The position numbers and the translations under genes are program-made. The notes beneath the pieces are model-generated. The model was not told the DNA's origin. It made no database searches and saw nothing but the letters and a program-made list of their open reading frames with translations. From assembly GCF_042649925.1 (NCBI RefSeq), contig NZ_JBHSAF010000015.1, positions 124,001 through 188,000 of the forward strand: DNA of 64,000 nucleotides, written 5' to 3'. This DNA is from Pseudaeromonas sharmana. GTDB lineage: Bacteria; Pseudomonadota; Gammaproteobacteria; Enterobacterales; Aeromonadaceae. Positions 17,968 to 26,149 of this stretch are shown here, piece after piece (position 1 is the first letter of the stretch; the number at the start of each line of letters is the position of its first letter).

Positions 17968-18579
17968 ATGAAAGTAAGCCACCTGAGCGTAGTTACCCTC
18001 GACTATACCGTTTCTGATGAGTCTGGCGATGTGCTGGACAGCACCGAAGGCCGCGAGCCGCTGGTCTACCTGCACGGCGCCGGTTTTCTGGTTCCGGGCC
18101 TGGAAAAAGCCCTGTATGACCGTGCGGTCGGCGACAGCTTCGAGCTGAACGTCGATGCCGCCGATGCCTATGGCGAATATGACGAAGATTTGGTGCAACA
18201 AGTGCCGGGCGAGCTGTTCGATGGCATGGAAGTGGCTGAAGGCGATACCTTCGTTGCCGATACCGATGATGGTCACCGTCCGGTGACGGTCGTCGAAGTG
18301 GCGGAAGATTTCGTCAAGGTCGATGCCAACCACCCGCTGGCCGGCGTTAACCTGCATTTCAACGTCACTGTGCGTGATGTGCGAGCGGCGACGGCCGAAG
18401 AGATTGCCCACGGCCACGTACACGGCCAGGGCGGTCATCACCACGAACATGAAGGCTGCTGTGGCGGTCATGGTCATGACCATGGCGACGATCATGAGTG
18501 CTGTGGTGGCCACGGCCACGCCCACAAGCATGAAGATGACCACGAATGCTGTGGTGGCGGTGGTTGCGGTCGTCACTAA
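17968..18579 (+). CDS. slyD: FKBP-type peptidyl-prolyl isomerase and metallochaperone SlyD
   Basis: A protein of 203 residues from the ATG at 17968 (MKVSHLSVVTLDYTV). It has the SlyD FKBP fold with the inserted IF chaperone domain (AYGEYDEDLVQQVPGELFDG). The last 55 or so residues are almost all His, Cys, Gly and acidic (GHGHDHGDDHECCGGHGHAH), the nickel and zinc binding tail used in hydrogenase maturation and metal storage. The family is cytoplasmic. The upstream open frame back to 17806 lacks homology and is not taken as coding. A strong terminator follows. Confidence 0.95.
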   Translation: MKVSHLSVVTLDYTVSDESGDVLDSTEGREPLVYLHGAGFLVPGLEKALYDRAVGDSFELNVDAADAYGEYDEDLVQQVPGELFDGMEVAEGDTFVADTDDGHRPVTVVEVAEDFVKVDANHPLAGVNLHFNVTVRDVRAATAEEIAHGHVHGQGGHHHEHEGCCGGHGHDHGDDHECCGGHGHAHKHEDDHECCGGGGCGRH

Positions 18580-18610
18580 GCGCTGCAGCCCGTACGCGGC
18601 TGGTGCCTGG

Positions 18611-18640
18611 AAAAAGCCCTCGCGAGCGAGGGCTTTTTTG
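18611..18640. terminator. Bidirectional terminator after slyD
   Basis: AAAAAGCCCTCGC and GCGAGGGCTTTTTT form a perfect stem with a tight loop, with a T-run on the plus strand and A-run before it. Confidence 0.88.
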
Positions 18641-18979
18641 TTGCTGTTGGCCGCCGTATCGCGATATTCGCCATCATCATTGCCGCGATGACAGGGGCGG
18701 GCGTGATGAATTCGACTCACCGCCGTCAATGATATATTTAATGCGACCGGCGCAGATTATTTTTTAATTCGAGTATTAATATCGCAGTTAATTCCAGAGC
18801 GCTTTATTTTTTAATTAATATCCTGATGTTTAAATAAAAAATATATTCAATCTTCGTGCTATTTATTTAATATTCCGTCGATGGATGTTGGCTAAATATT
18901 ATTTCATTGGTGCGGAAATAAATAATATAACGGCCGCAGTGAGCGGCCGTTAAGGGTAGCGTGAGCGGGGCTGGCTGGT
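18641..18979. other. AT-rich intergenic stretch without genes
   Basis: About 340 bases between convergent slyD and dxs. From about 18730 to 18930 the sequence is almost only A and T with several TTTAAT and AATATT runs, in contrast to its GC-rich neighbours. No frame with a ribosome site was found. The right end carries the dxs terminator. Confidence 0.6.
18922..18951 (-). terminator. Terminator of dxs operon
   Basis: AACGGCCGC (18929-18937) and GCGGCCGTT (18943-18951) form a 9-bp stem. On the minus strand the stem is followed by TTATATTATTTATTT. Confidence 0.7.
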
Positions 18980-20845
18980 TCAACCGGCCAGGAAAGCCTC
19001 GATCTGGCGGCGGATACCGGCGCTATCGAGACCGTAGGCGGCGAGGATCTCCTCCTGGGTGCCCTGTTCGATGAAGCGATCCGGCAGACCCAGTGTCAAC
19101 ACCGGCTTCAGGCAACGCAGACGCTGCAACGCCTCGATCACCGCCGAGCCGGCACCGCCCATCAGGGCGCCCTCTTCCAGCGTCACCAGCAGGTCGTGGC
19201 TGGCGGCGAGTTCGGCCAGCAGTACTTCATCCAGCGGCTTGACGAAGCGCATGTCCGCCAGGGTGGCATCCAGCGCCTCGGCGACCGGGGCGGCCTGATG
19301 CAACAGGGTGCCGAAGGCCAGCAGGGCCACGCGCTGGCCTCGACGCATGACCCGTGCCTTGCCAACGGCCAGTGCCGTCATCGCCGGCTGGGGCTGGGTG
19401 CCGTTGCCGGCGCCGCGCGGGTAACGCACTGCGGCCGGCGAATCCAGCAGAAAGCCGGTGTAGAGCATCTGCCGGCACTCGTTTTCATCCGACGGCACCA
19501 TCAGCGTCATGTTCGGTACGGTGCGCAGTGCACTGATATCGAAAGCGCCCTGGTGGGTCTGGCCGTCGGCGCCGACGATTCCTGCGCGGTCGATGGCGAA
19601 CAGCACCGGCAGGTTCTGCAGCGCCACATCGTGGATCAACTGGTCGTAGGCGCGTTGCAGGAAGCTCGAGTAGATGGCAACCACCGGCTTGAGCCCTTCA
19701 ATGGCCATGCCGGCGGCCAGCGTGACGGCATGCTGCTCGGCGATGGCGACATCGAAATAGCGCTCCGGAAACTGCTGCGAGAACTCCACCATGCCCGAGC
19801 CTTCGCGCATCGCCGGCGTGATGCCGATCAGCCGCTCGTCGGCGGCGGCCATGTCACACAGCCAGCGGCCGAAGATCGCCGAGAAGCCCGGCTTGCCGCC
19901 GCTGCTCTTCGGCAGGCATTCGTCGTCCGGGTTGAATTTCGGTACACCGTGATAACCGATGGGGTCTTTTTCGGCCGGCTCGTAGCCTTTGCCTTTCTTG
20001 GTCATCACGTGCAGCAGCTGTGGCCCCTTGAGCTGGCGCATGTTGCGCAGCGTGCGGATCAGCGCATTCACGTCATGGCCGTCGACCGGGCCTATGTAGT
20101 TGAAACCGAACTCCTCGAACAGGGTGCCGGGGATCACCATGCCTTTGAGGTGTTCCTCGGCACGGCGCGCCAGCTCCTTGACCGGCGGCAGCCCGGAGAG
20201 CACCTTCTTGCCGCCTTCGCGGATCGTGGTGTAGAGCTGGCCGGAGAGCCAGCGCGCCAGGTGATTGTTCAGCGCGCCGACGTTCTCGGAGATCGACATC
20301 TCGTTATCGTTGAGAATCACCAGCAGATCTTCATGCAGATCGCCGGCGTGGTTCAGTGCCTCGAACGCCATGCCGGCGGTCAGGGCGCCATCGCCAATGA
20401 CGGCCACGGCCTTGCGTCCTTTGCCCTCCTGGCGGGCGGCGATGGCCATGCCCAGCGCGGCACCGATTGAGGTGCTGGAGTGGCCGACCGACAGCGGGTC
20501 GTACTCGCTCTCTTCGCGCCACGGGAACGGATGCAAGCCGTCCTTCTGGCGGATGGTGTGCATGCGATCGCGGCGGCCGGTGAGGATCTTGTGCGGGTAG
20601 GCCTGATGGCCGACATCCCATACCAGACGGTCAAACGGCGTCTGGTAGACATAATGCAGGGCCACCGTCAGCTCGACGACGCCCAGCCCGGAGGCGAGGT
20701 GGCCGCTGCTGCGGCTGACGGAGCGCAGCAGGAAATCGCGCAGCTCGGCGCACAGCTCGGGCAGCTTCTCCGGCGGCAACTGGCGCAGCTCGTCGGGGGT
20801 GTTGGCCTGCGCCAGCGTCGGGTAATCGGCAATGTTCAGACTCAT
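18980..20845 (-). CDS. dxs: 1-deoxy-D-xylulose-5-phosphate synthase
   Basis: A protein of 621 residues, the expected size for DXS. It shows the N-terminal SSGHLASGLGVVELTVALHY segment, the thiamine diphosphate motif GDGALTAGMAFEALNHAG with the following NDNEMSIS, and the transketolase centre VAIAEQHAVTLAAGMA. It condenses pyruvate and glyceraldehyde 3-phosphate, the first step of the methylerythritol phosphate pathway to isoprenoids, and its product also feeds thiamine and pyridoxal synthesis. It is last in the operon xseB-ispA-dxs, 18 nt after ispA, so precursor supply and farnesyl diphosphate synthesis are coupled. Confidence 0.97.
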   Translation of the reverse strand: MSLNIADYPTLAQANTPDELRQLPPEKLPELCAELRDFLLRSVSRSSGHLASGLGVVELTVALHYVYQTPFDRLVWDVGHQAYPHKILTGRRDRMHTIRQKDGLHPFPWREESEYDPLSVGHSSTSIGAALGMAIAARQEGKGRKAVAVIGDGALTAGMAFEALNHAGDLHEDLLVILNDNEMSISENVGALNNHLARWLSGQLYTTIREGGKKVLSGLPPVKELARRAEEHLKGMVIPGTLFEEFGFNYIGPVDGHDVNALIRTLRNMRQLKGPQLLHVMTKKGKGYEPAEKDPIGYHGVPKFNPDDECLPKSSGGKPGFSAIFGRWLCDMAAADERLIGITPAMREGSGMVEFSQQFPERYFDVAIAEQHAVTLAAGMAIEGLKPVVAIYSSFLQRAYDQLIHDVALQNLPVLFAIDRAGIVGADGQTHQGAFDISALRTVPNMTLMVPSDENECRQMLYTGFLLDSPAAVRYPRGAGNGTQPQPAMTALAVGKARVMRRGQRVALLAFGTLLHQAAPVAEALDATLADMRFVKPLDEVLLAELAASHDLLVTLEEGALMGGAGSAVIEALQRLRCLKPVLTLGLPDRFIEQGTQEEILAAYGLDSAGIRRQIEAFLAG

Positions 20846-20863
20846 GGATTTATTGTCAGACTC

Positions 20864-21754
20864 TCAATAGGTGCGTTCGACGACATAGTCGGCAAAGGCA
20901 CGCAGGATATGCGTGTTATAGGGCAGGGTCGCCAGGGCGGCCAGTGCCTGTCGGTGCAGATCGCGGGCCATGGCCTGCGCCTGCTCCAGCCCCATCAGTG
21001 CCGGATAGGTGCTCTTGTCCAGCGCCTGATCCGAACCTTGTGGCTTGCCGAGGGTGGCGGTATCCCCCGTGATATCCAGGATGTCATCCTGCACCTGGAA
21101 CGCCAGTCCGATAGCGGCGGCGTACTGCTGCAGCGCGGCCAGCTCGGCCGGAGGCAGAGCATGATGGCACAGGGCGCCGAGCGTAACGGCGCATTCGATC
21201 AGCGCGCCGGTCTTGTGACGGTGGATCTGCTCCAGCGCCGCCAGACCGACTTTTTGTCCTTCTGCGGCCAGATCCAGTGCCTGCCCGCCGCACATGCCCT
21301 GATAGCCGGAGGCACGGGCCAACTGGCTGACCATCTGCAGCTGGTTGCCCAGCAACGGCGTCGGCAGCGGTGTGTCGCTCAGGATCGAGAAGGCTAGCGT
21401 CTGCAGGGCATCGCCGGCCAGAATCGCGGTGGCCTCGTCAAACGCCTTGTGTACCGTCGGGTGACCACGGCGCAGATCGTCGTCGTCCATCGCCGGCAGG
21501 TCATCGTGGATCAATGAATAGGCATGGATGCATTCGATGGCCGCCGCCGGGGCATCGAGAATGTCGTCGGCGACACCGAGCAGTTGGCCGGTGGCATAGA
21601 CCAGGAATGGGCGAACCCGTTTGCCACCGAGCAACAAGCCATGGCGCATGGCCGCTTTCAGCGTAGGACACAGTTCCGGTTGCGCATCGATGTGCTGCTG
21701 CAGCAGTTGGTCTATCCGTTGCCGATAGTGGCGTTGAAAGCCATCGAGGTTCAC
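20864..21754 (-). CDS. ispA: Farnesyl diphosphate synthase
   Basis: A protein of 296 residues with a GTG start at 21754 directly after the xseB TAA. Both aspartate-rich motifs of trans-prenyltransferases are present (DDLPAMDDDDLRRG and DDILD), as is the GKRVRPFL substrate loop near the N-terminus. It joins IPP and DMAPP to geranyl and farnesyl diphosphate, which feed quinones, heme O and undecaprenyl phosphate. It lies between xseB and dxs, the standard arrangement. Confidence 0.96.
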   Translation of the reverse strand: MNLDGFQRHYRQRIDQLLQQHIDAQPELCPTLKAAMRHGLLLGGKRVRPFLVYATGQLLGVADDILDAPAAAIECIHAYSLIHDDLPAMDDDDLRRGHPTVHKAFDEATAILAGDALQTLAFSILSDTPLPTPLLGNQLQMVSQLARASGYQGMCGGQALDLAAEGQKVGLAALEQIHRHKTGALIECAVTLGALCHHALPPAELAALQQYAAAIGLAFQVQDDILDITGDTATLGKPQGSDQALDKSTYPALMGLEQAQAMARDLHRQALAALATLPYNTHILRAFADYVVERTY

Positions 21755-22006
21755 TTACTGCTCTCCTTGTGTCGGGTCGAAAGGCACCAGCTGCTCTTCT
21801 CCATCCTGATCTGCCAGCAAGATGCGCACCTTCTGTTCGGCCTGGCTCAGTCTGGCCTGGCCGGTGCGGACCAGCTGGATGCCGCGCTCGAACTGCTTGA
21901 GCGACTCATCGAGCGGCAGGTCACCCTGCTCCATGCGTTGCACTATCTGTTCGAGCTCCTCGAGGGCCGCCTCGAAACTCAGCGTGTCTGCTCGCTTGCC
22001 GGCCAT
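21755..22006 (-). CDS. xseB: Exodeoxyribonuclease VII small subunit
   Basis: A protein of 83 residues from the ATG at 22006, which has GGAGA upstream; the frame is open further upstream without homology. The sequence LSFEAALEELEQIVQRMEQG and SLKQFERGIQLVR are the XseB signature helices. The small subunit forms a complex with XseA to degrade single-stranded DNA. It is first gene of xseB-ispA-dxs. xseA is not in the window. Confidence 0.94.
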   Translation of the reverse strand: MAGKRADTLSFEAALEELEQIVQRMEQGDLPLDESLKQFERGIQLVRTGQARLSQAEQKVRILLADQDGEEQLVPFDPTQGEQ

Positions 22007-22117
22007 GTGGTCTCCTGCGTGGTCGGGATGACAAAACGGCGCCATCTTAACACCTCCTAACACGAAGCGGGAGCAAGTGAGGCAACTGACGTCACGGAAG
22101 CGAATTGTCACACGCTA

Positions 22118-22147
22118 TTTGGGGTCGGCCGCCGGCATGAGTATAAT
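22118..22147 (+). promoter_or_regulatory. Putative thiI promoter
   Basis: A perfect TATAAT at 22142-22147 lies 100 nt before thiI. The best -35, TTGGGG at 22119-22124, is at 17-bp spacing but keeps only the TTG. Confidence 0.5.
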
Positions 22148-22247
22148 TGCGACCCTGCGCCGCCCTGGCGGCGTCACCTTGCTGTCGGCATGCCTTGCGG
22201 CACTCCGGCCTTGCCGCTTTGCGGCCATTATTTATTGAGTCCACGTT

Positions 22248-23699
22248 ATGAAATTTATCGTCAAGCTGTTCCCGGAAATTACCATCAAGAGCAAGTCGGT
22301 TCGCCAGCGCATGATCAAGGTGCTGCAGGGCAATGTGCGCAACGTGCTGCGCCGGATCGAGGCGACGGCGCGGGTGCGTATGGATTGGGACAAGCTGGTG
22401 GTCAGCTGTGATGACGACAGCAAGCGCGATGCCGTGGTCGAGGCGCTCTCCTGCACTCCGGGCATTCAGGCGTTCCTCGAGGTGCAGGAGTTCCGTTACC
22501 ACGACCTGCATGACATCTACCTGCACACCGCGGCGGCCTACGGCGATCAACTGGCCGGCAAGACTTTCTGTGTGCGCGTCAAGCGTCATGGCCAGCATGC
22601 GTTTACCTCCATCGAAGTCGAGCGCTATGTCGGTGGCGGCCTGAATCAGAACCACGTCACCGGTGGCGTGCGCCTGAAGAAACCGGATCTGCAAATCAAT
22701 CTGGAAATTGAAGACGACAAGCTCTATCTGATCACCCAGATCCACCCCGGGCTCGGCGGTTATCCGCTGTCGACCCAGGAGGATGTATTGAGCCTGATCT
22801 CCGGTGGTTTCGACTCCGGCGTCTCCTCCTATCAGTTCATCAAGCGGGGCTGCCGTGTGCACTACTGCTTCTTCAACCTCGGTGGCGCGGCCCATGAGGT
22901 TGGCGTCAAGCAGGTGGCCTATTACCTGTGGAACAAGTTTGGCGCCTCGCACAAGGTGAAGTTCCTGGCAGTGCCGTTTGAGCCGATCGTCGCCGAGATC
23001 CTCGAGAAGATCGATAACGGCCACATGGGGGTGGTGCTGAAGCGGATGATGATGCGCGTGGCGGCCAACCTGGCCGAGCGCATGAACATCGAGGCACTGG
23101 TGACCGGCGAGAGCCTGGGTCAGGTTTCCAGCCAGACGCTGACCAACCTGTCGGTCATTGACCGGGTCACCGAGACGCTGATCCTGCGGCCGCTGGTGAC
23201 GATGGACAAGCAGGACATCGTCGATACCGCCCGCCGCATCGGCACCTTGGAGTTTGCCGAGACGATGCCGGAATATTGCGGCGTCATCTCCAACAAACCG
23301 ACGGTCAAGGCACAGATGAGCAAGGTGCTGGAAGAGGAGAGCAAGTTCGACTTTGCCATCCTCGAGCGCGTGATCGCCGAGACTCGCTGGATGGATATCC
23401 GCGACATCGCTAACCAGACCCGTGAGCAGGTGCAGGAAGTCGAGACAGTGCAGGCGTTGTTAGCCGATGAAGTGATCCTGGATATCCGCTCCCCGGATGA
23501 CCATGAGGATCGGCCGTTGGTTGTGGCCGGCCATGCCGTGGTGCATCTGCCGTTCTACAAGCTGGCAACCCAGTTCGGCGATCTGGATCAGAGCAAGACC
23601 TATTTGTTGTATTGCGACCGCGGCGTGATGAGCAAGCTGCAGGCGCTCTACCTCAAGGAGAAGGGCTTCAACAACATCAAGGTGTATCGCGCCAACTGA
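22248..23699 (+). CDS. thiI: tRNA 4-thiouridine synthase and thiamine sulfurtransferase ThiI
   Basis: A protein of 483 residues with THUMP domain, PP-loop adenylating domain (SGGFDSGVSSYQ) and C-terminal rhodanese domain, the full-length enteric form. The catalytic cysteines are in place: Cys344 (EYCGV) and rhodanese Cys456 (YCDRG). It activates U8 of tRNA and transfers persulfide sulfur to make s4U, and supplies sulfur for the thiazole of thiamine. It is transcribed away from xseB and stands alone with its own terminator. Confidence 0.97.
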   Translation: MKFIVKLFPEITIKSKSVRQRMIKVLQGNVRNVLRRIEATARVRMDWDKLVVSCDDDSKRDAVVEALSCTPGIQAFLEVQEFRYHDLHDIYLHTAAAYGDQLAGKTFCVRVKRHGQHAFTSIEVERYVGGGLNQNHVTGGVRLKKPDLQINLEIEDDKLYLITQIHPGLGGYPLSTQEDVLSLISGGFDSGVSSYQFIKRGCRVHYCFFNLGGAAHEVGVKQVAYYLWNKFGASHKVKFLAVPFEPIVAEILEKIDNGHMGVVLKRMMMRVAANLAERMNIEALVTGESLGQVSSQTLTNLSVIDRVTETLILRPLVTMDKQDIVDTARRIGTLEFAETMPEYCGVISNKPTVKAQMSKVLEEESKFDFAILERVIAETRWMDIRDIANQTREQVQEVETVQALLADEVILDIRSPDDHEDRPLVVAGHAVVHLPFYKLATQFGDLDQSKTYLLYCDRGVMSKLQALYLKEKGFNNIKVYRAN

Positions 23700-23713
23700 G
23701 ACATGCCCTGTCG

Positions 23714-23742
23714 TAAAAAGCGCCTGCGGGCGCTTTTTTTTT
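23714..23742 (+). terminator. Terminator of thiI
   Basis: AAAAGCGCC and GGCGCTTTT form the stem, followed by nine T, 14 nt after the stop. Confidence 0.88.
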
Positions 23743-23847
23743 GGCCGGTCTCCACCTGGTGACCCCGTGATGATAGCGACCTGGGTGCCATTTGCGGCAA
23801 AGACGATACAGATGGGGCTGGCACCAGTTGAGTACTTTTGTTGCGAA

Positions 23848-23863
23848 TGTGATCTGGGTCACC
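23848..23863. promoter_or_regulatory. CRP-cAMP binding site 1 upstream of mtlA
   Basis: TGTGA-TCTGGG-TCACC matches the CRP consensus TGTGA-N6-TCACA at nine of ten key positions. It lies about 290 bp before mtlA. Confidence 0.7.
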
Positions 23864-23893
23864 ATCGCCAGGGGTGAGGGCAGGGGGTCGCTG

Positions 23894-23909
23894 TGTGATG
23901 CCCGTCACG
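23894..23909. promoter_or_regulatory. CRP-cAMP binding site 2 upstream of mtlA
   Basis: TGTGA-TGCCCG-TCACG matches the CRP consensus at nine of ten key positions, with its centre 46 bp from site 1. A weaker third match (CGTGA-N6-TCGCG) is at 23957-23972. Multiple CRP sites are known at the E. coli mtl promoter. Confidence 0.72.
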
Positions 23910-24029
23910 TTAATCACCGGATTTGACCGCCGGTTAACAATCTATTTACCAAATTACGTGATCGCGATCGCGCTGGATGTGGGGGGGTGCTGGTGGAATA
24001 GTGATGAAAATCGCAAAAAAAACCCGTTC

Positions 24030-24112
24030 TTGGCAGCGCTTTCAGGTGGAGTGGTACATTAATCGTGCACCAACTAACTCGGGGTAGACGGTTCGGCAAA
24101 ACCGGGCACCCC
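24030..24112 (+). promoter_or_regulatory. Possible mtlA promoter and leader hairpin
   Basis: TTGGCA (24030-24035) and TACATT (24055-24060) could be a -35/-10 pair with a long 19-bp spacer, which would fit dependence on CRP. The resulting leader holds a two-part hairpin at 24081-24112 in which GGGGT pairs with ACCCC and GGTT with AACC, ending about 40 nt before the mtlA start. No T-run follows. Confidence 0.4.
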
Positions 24113-24153
24113 TCCACTCAACCATTCAACAATGCTTCAAACGGGGTGTTGAT

Positions 24154-26094
24154 ATGCTATCACCGGATACCAAGGTCAAGATACAGAATTTTGGCCGCTT
24201 CCTTTCCAACATGGTCATGCCAAACATAGGCGCCTTCATCGCCTGGGGCTTTCTGACCGCACTGTTTATCCCAACCGGCTGGCTGCCGAATGAGACGCTG
24301 GCCAAGATGGTCGGCCCGATGATCACCTACCTGCTGCCGCTGTTGATCGGCTTTACCGGCGGCAAGCTGGTAGGCGGCGATCGTGGCGGTATCGTCGGTG
24401 CCGTGACGACCATGGGGGTCATCGTCGGTACCGATATTCCGATGTTCATGGGGGCCATGATGGTCGGCCCGCTGGGTGGCTGGGTGATCAAACGCTTCGA
24501 CCGCGCCATTGATGGCAAGGTCAAGTCCGGCTTCGAGATGCTGGTGAACAACTTCTCGGCCGGTATCATCGGCATGCTGCTGGCGATTGTGGCATTTTAT
24601 CTGATCGGGCCCTTCGTCAAGGTACTGTCGAACATTCTGGCCGGTGGGGTCGGTATGCTGGTGCAACACCACCTGCTGCCGTTGACCTCGATCTTTGTCG
24701 AACCGGCGAAGATCCTGTTTCTGAATAACGCCATCAATCACGGTATCTTTTCGCCGCTGGGTATCCAGCAAGCCACCGAGCATGGCAAGTCGATCTTCTT
24801 CCTGATTGAGGCCAACCCGGGTCCTGGCTTCGGTATCCTGCTGGCCTACATGATGTTTGGCCGCGGCAATGCCAAGCAATCGGCGGCCGGTGCCTCCATC
24901 ATCCACTTCCTGGGCGGGATCCATGAAATCTATTTCCCGTACGTGCTGATGAACCCGCGCCTGATTCTCGCGGTGATTGCCGGCGGCATGACGGGTGTGT
25001 TCACGCTGACGCTTTTCGATGCGGGTCTGGTCTCACCTGCGTCACCGGGCTCGATCTTTGCCGTGCTGCTGATGACACCGAAGGATTCATTGCTGGGCGT
25101 GCTGCTGGCGATCGCAGCGGCCACCACCGTCTCGTTCCTGGTGGCAGCGGTGCTGCTGCGAGTGCAGAAGCCGGTGACCAGCCATGAAGATGATCTGGAA
25201 CAGGCTACCCGCAAGATGAAGGCGATGAAGGGCGCGGGCAAGCGTGCACCGGCCGCCGGTCACGCGGCGCCGGCGGCTAACGACAGCAGCAAGCCGATGT
25301 CGGCCGTCCAGCGTATCGTCGTGGCCTGCGATGCCGGTATGGGCTCCAGCGCCATGGGGGCCAGTCTGTTGCGCAAGAAAATCCAGCAAGCCGGCTTGCC
25401 GATTGAGGTCACCAATCTGGCGATTAACAACCTGGATGACAGCGCGGATCTGGTGATTACCCATCAGGACCTCACGGAGCGGGCGCGTCGGCATGCGCCG
25501 CAGGCCCGCCACCTCTCGTTGCAGAATTTCCTCGACAATGGGCTCTATCAAGGCCTGGTTCAGGAGTTGAAAGCGGCGAATGATGATGTGTATGCCCATC
25601 CTGCGGCAGTGGCCGCCAACGACGATCACTATCAGGTTCCAGCTGCGACACTGTTTACACTGAGTGCCGACAACATCCGCCTCGGACTCCAGGCGGCGGA
25701 CAAAGAGAGTGCGATTCGTACCGCTGGGCAACTGTTGGTGGATGGCGGGTTTGTCGAGCCCGATTATGTCGACGCCATGCTGCAACGGGAGCAGTTGGTC
25801 TCAACCTACCTTGGAGAATCCATTGCCGTACCGCACGGCACTATCGAAGCCAAAGACAAGGTGAAGCGCACCGGGGTGGTGATTTGCCAATACCCGGCAG
25901 GTGTACGCTTCGGTCAGGAGGCAGACGAAGTGGCTCGTCTGGTGATTGGCATTGCCGCCCGCAATGACGAACACCTGCAGGTCATCAATAGTCTGACCAA
26001 TGCGCTGGACGATCCGGACCTGATCGAACAGCTGGCGACCACGTCGGATCCGCATTTTGTGCTGGATCTGCTGAGTGGTCATCGCGCGGCCTGA
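24154..26094 (+). CDS. mtlA: PTS mannitol transporter EIICBA
   Basis: A fused three-domain mannitol permease of 646 residues, close to E. coli MtlA throughout (GRFLSNMVMPNIGAFIAWG near the start). The membrane IIC domain covers about residues 1-345 and includes the GGIHEIYFPYV substrate motif. The IIB domain has phosphocysteine Cys392 in VACDAGMGSSA, and the IIA domain has phosphohistidine His561 in VPHGT. It takes up mannitol and releases mannitol 1-phosphate in the cytoplasm using phosphate from HPr. It heads mtlA-mtlD-mtlR, and the tandem CRP sites upstream point to catabolite control. Confidence 0.97.
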   Translation: MLSPDTKVKIQNFGRFLSNMVMPNIGAFIAWGFLTALFIPTGWLPNETLAKMVGPMITYLLPLLIGFTGGKLVGGDRGGIVGAVTTMGVIVGTDIPMFMGAMMVGPLGGWVIKRFDRAIDGKVKSGFEMLVNNFSAGIIGMLLAIVAFYLIGPFVKVLSNILAGGVGMLVQHHLLPLTSIFVEPAKILFLNNAINHGIFSPLGIQQATEHGKSIFFLIEANPGPGFGILLAYMMFGRGNAKQSAAGASIIHFLGGIHEIYFPYVLMNPRLILAVIAGGMTGVFTLTLFDAGLVSPASPGSIFAVLLMTPKDSLLGVLLAIAAATTVSFLVAAVLLRVQKPVTSHEDDLEQATRKMKAMKGAGKRAPAAGHAAPAANDSSKPMSAVQRIVVACDAGMGSSAMGASLLRKKIQQAGLPIEVTNLAINNLDDSADLVITHQDLTERARRHAPQARHLSLQNFLDNGLYQGLVQELKAANDDVYAHPAAVAANDDHYQVPAATLFTLSADNIRLGLQAADKESAIRTAGQLLVDGGFVEPDYVDAMLQREQLVSTYLGESIAVPHGTIEAKDKVKRTGVVICQYPAGVRFGQEADEVARLVIGIAARNDEHLQVINSLTNALDDPDLIEQLATTSDPHFVLDLLSGHRAA

Positions 26095-26099
26095 GCCCT

Positions 26100-26117
26100 G
26101 GCCGGGGCAACCCGGCC
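26100..26117 (+). repeat. Intercistronic GNRA hairpin between mtlA and mtlD
   Basis: GGCCGGG and CCCGGCC enclose a GCAA tetraloop 6 nt after the mtlA stop. There is no T-run; the likely role is to stabilise the mtlA mRNA end and set differential expression. Confidence 0.55.
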
Positions 26118-26149
26118 TCACCCTTGGAAACGAATAGCAGGAGTTCTTC

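Noticed and set aside
18460..18575. GGTCATGACC-like repeats in the 3' end of slyD as a repeat element
   Set aside because: They encode the metal-binding His/Cys/Gly tail of SlyD and do not extend beyond the gene.
17848..18729. A 293-residue minus-strand frame across slyD
   Set aside because: It lies antisense to SlyD, is built from the complement of the His/Gly-rich tail and surrounding codons, and has no recognisable domain.
19196..20470. A 424-residue plus-strand frame antisense to dxs
   Set aside because: dxs is unmistakable on the other strand; the frame is a GC-skewed shadow without ribosome site or family features.
22092..23024. A 310-residue minus-strand frame antisense to thiI
   Set aside because: ThiI is intact on the plus strand with both catalytic Cys; the antisense frame has no domain.
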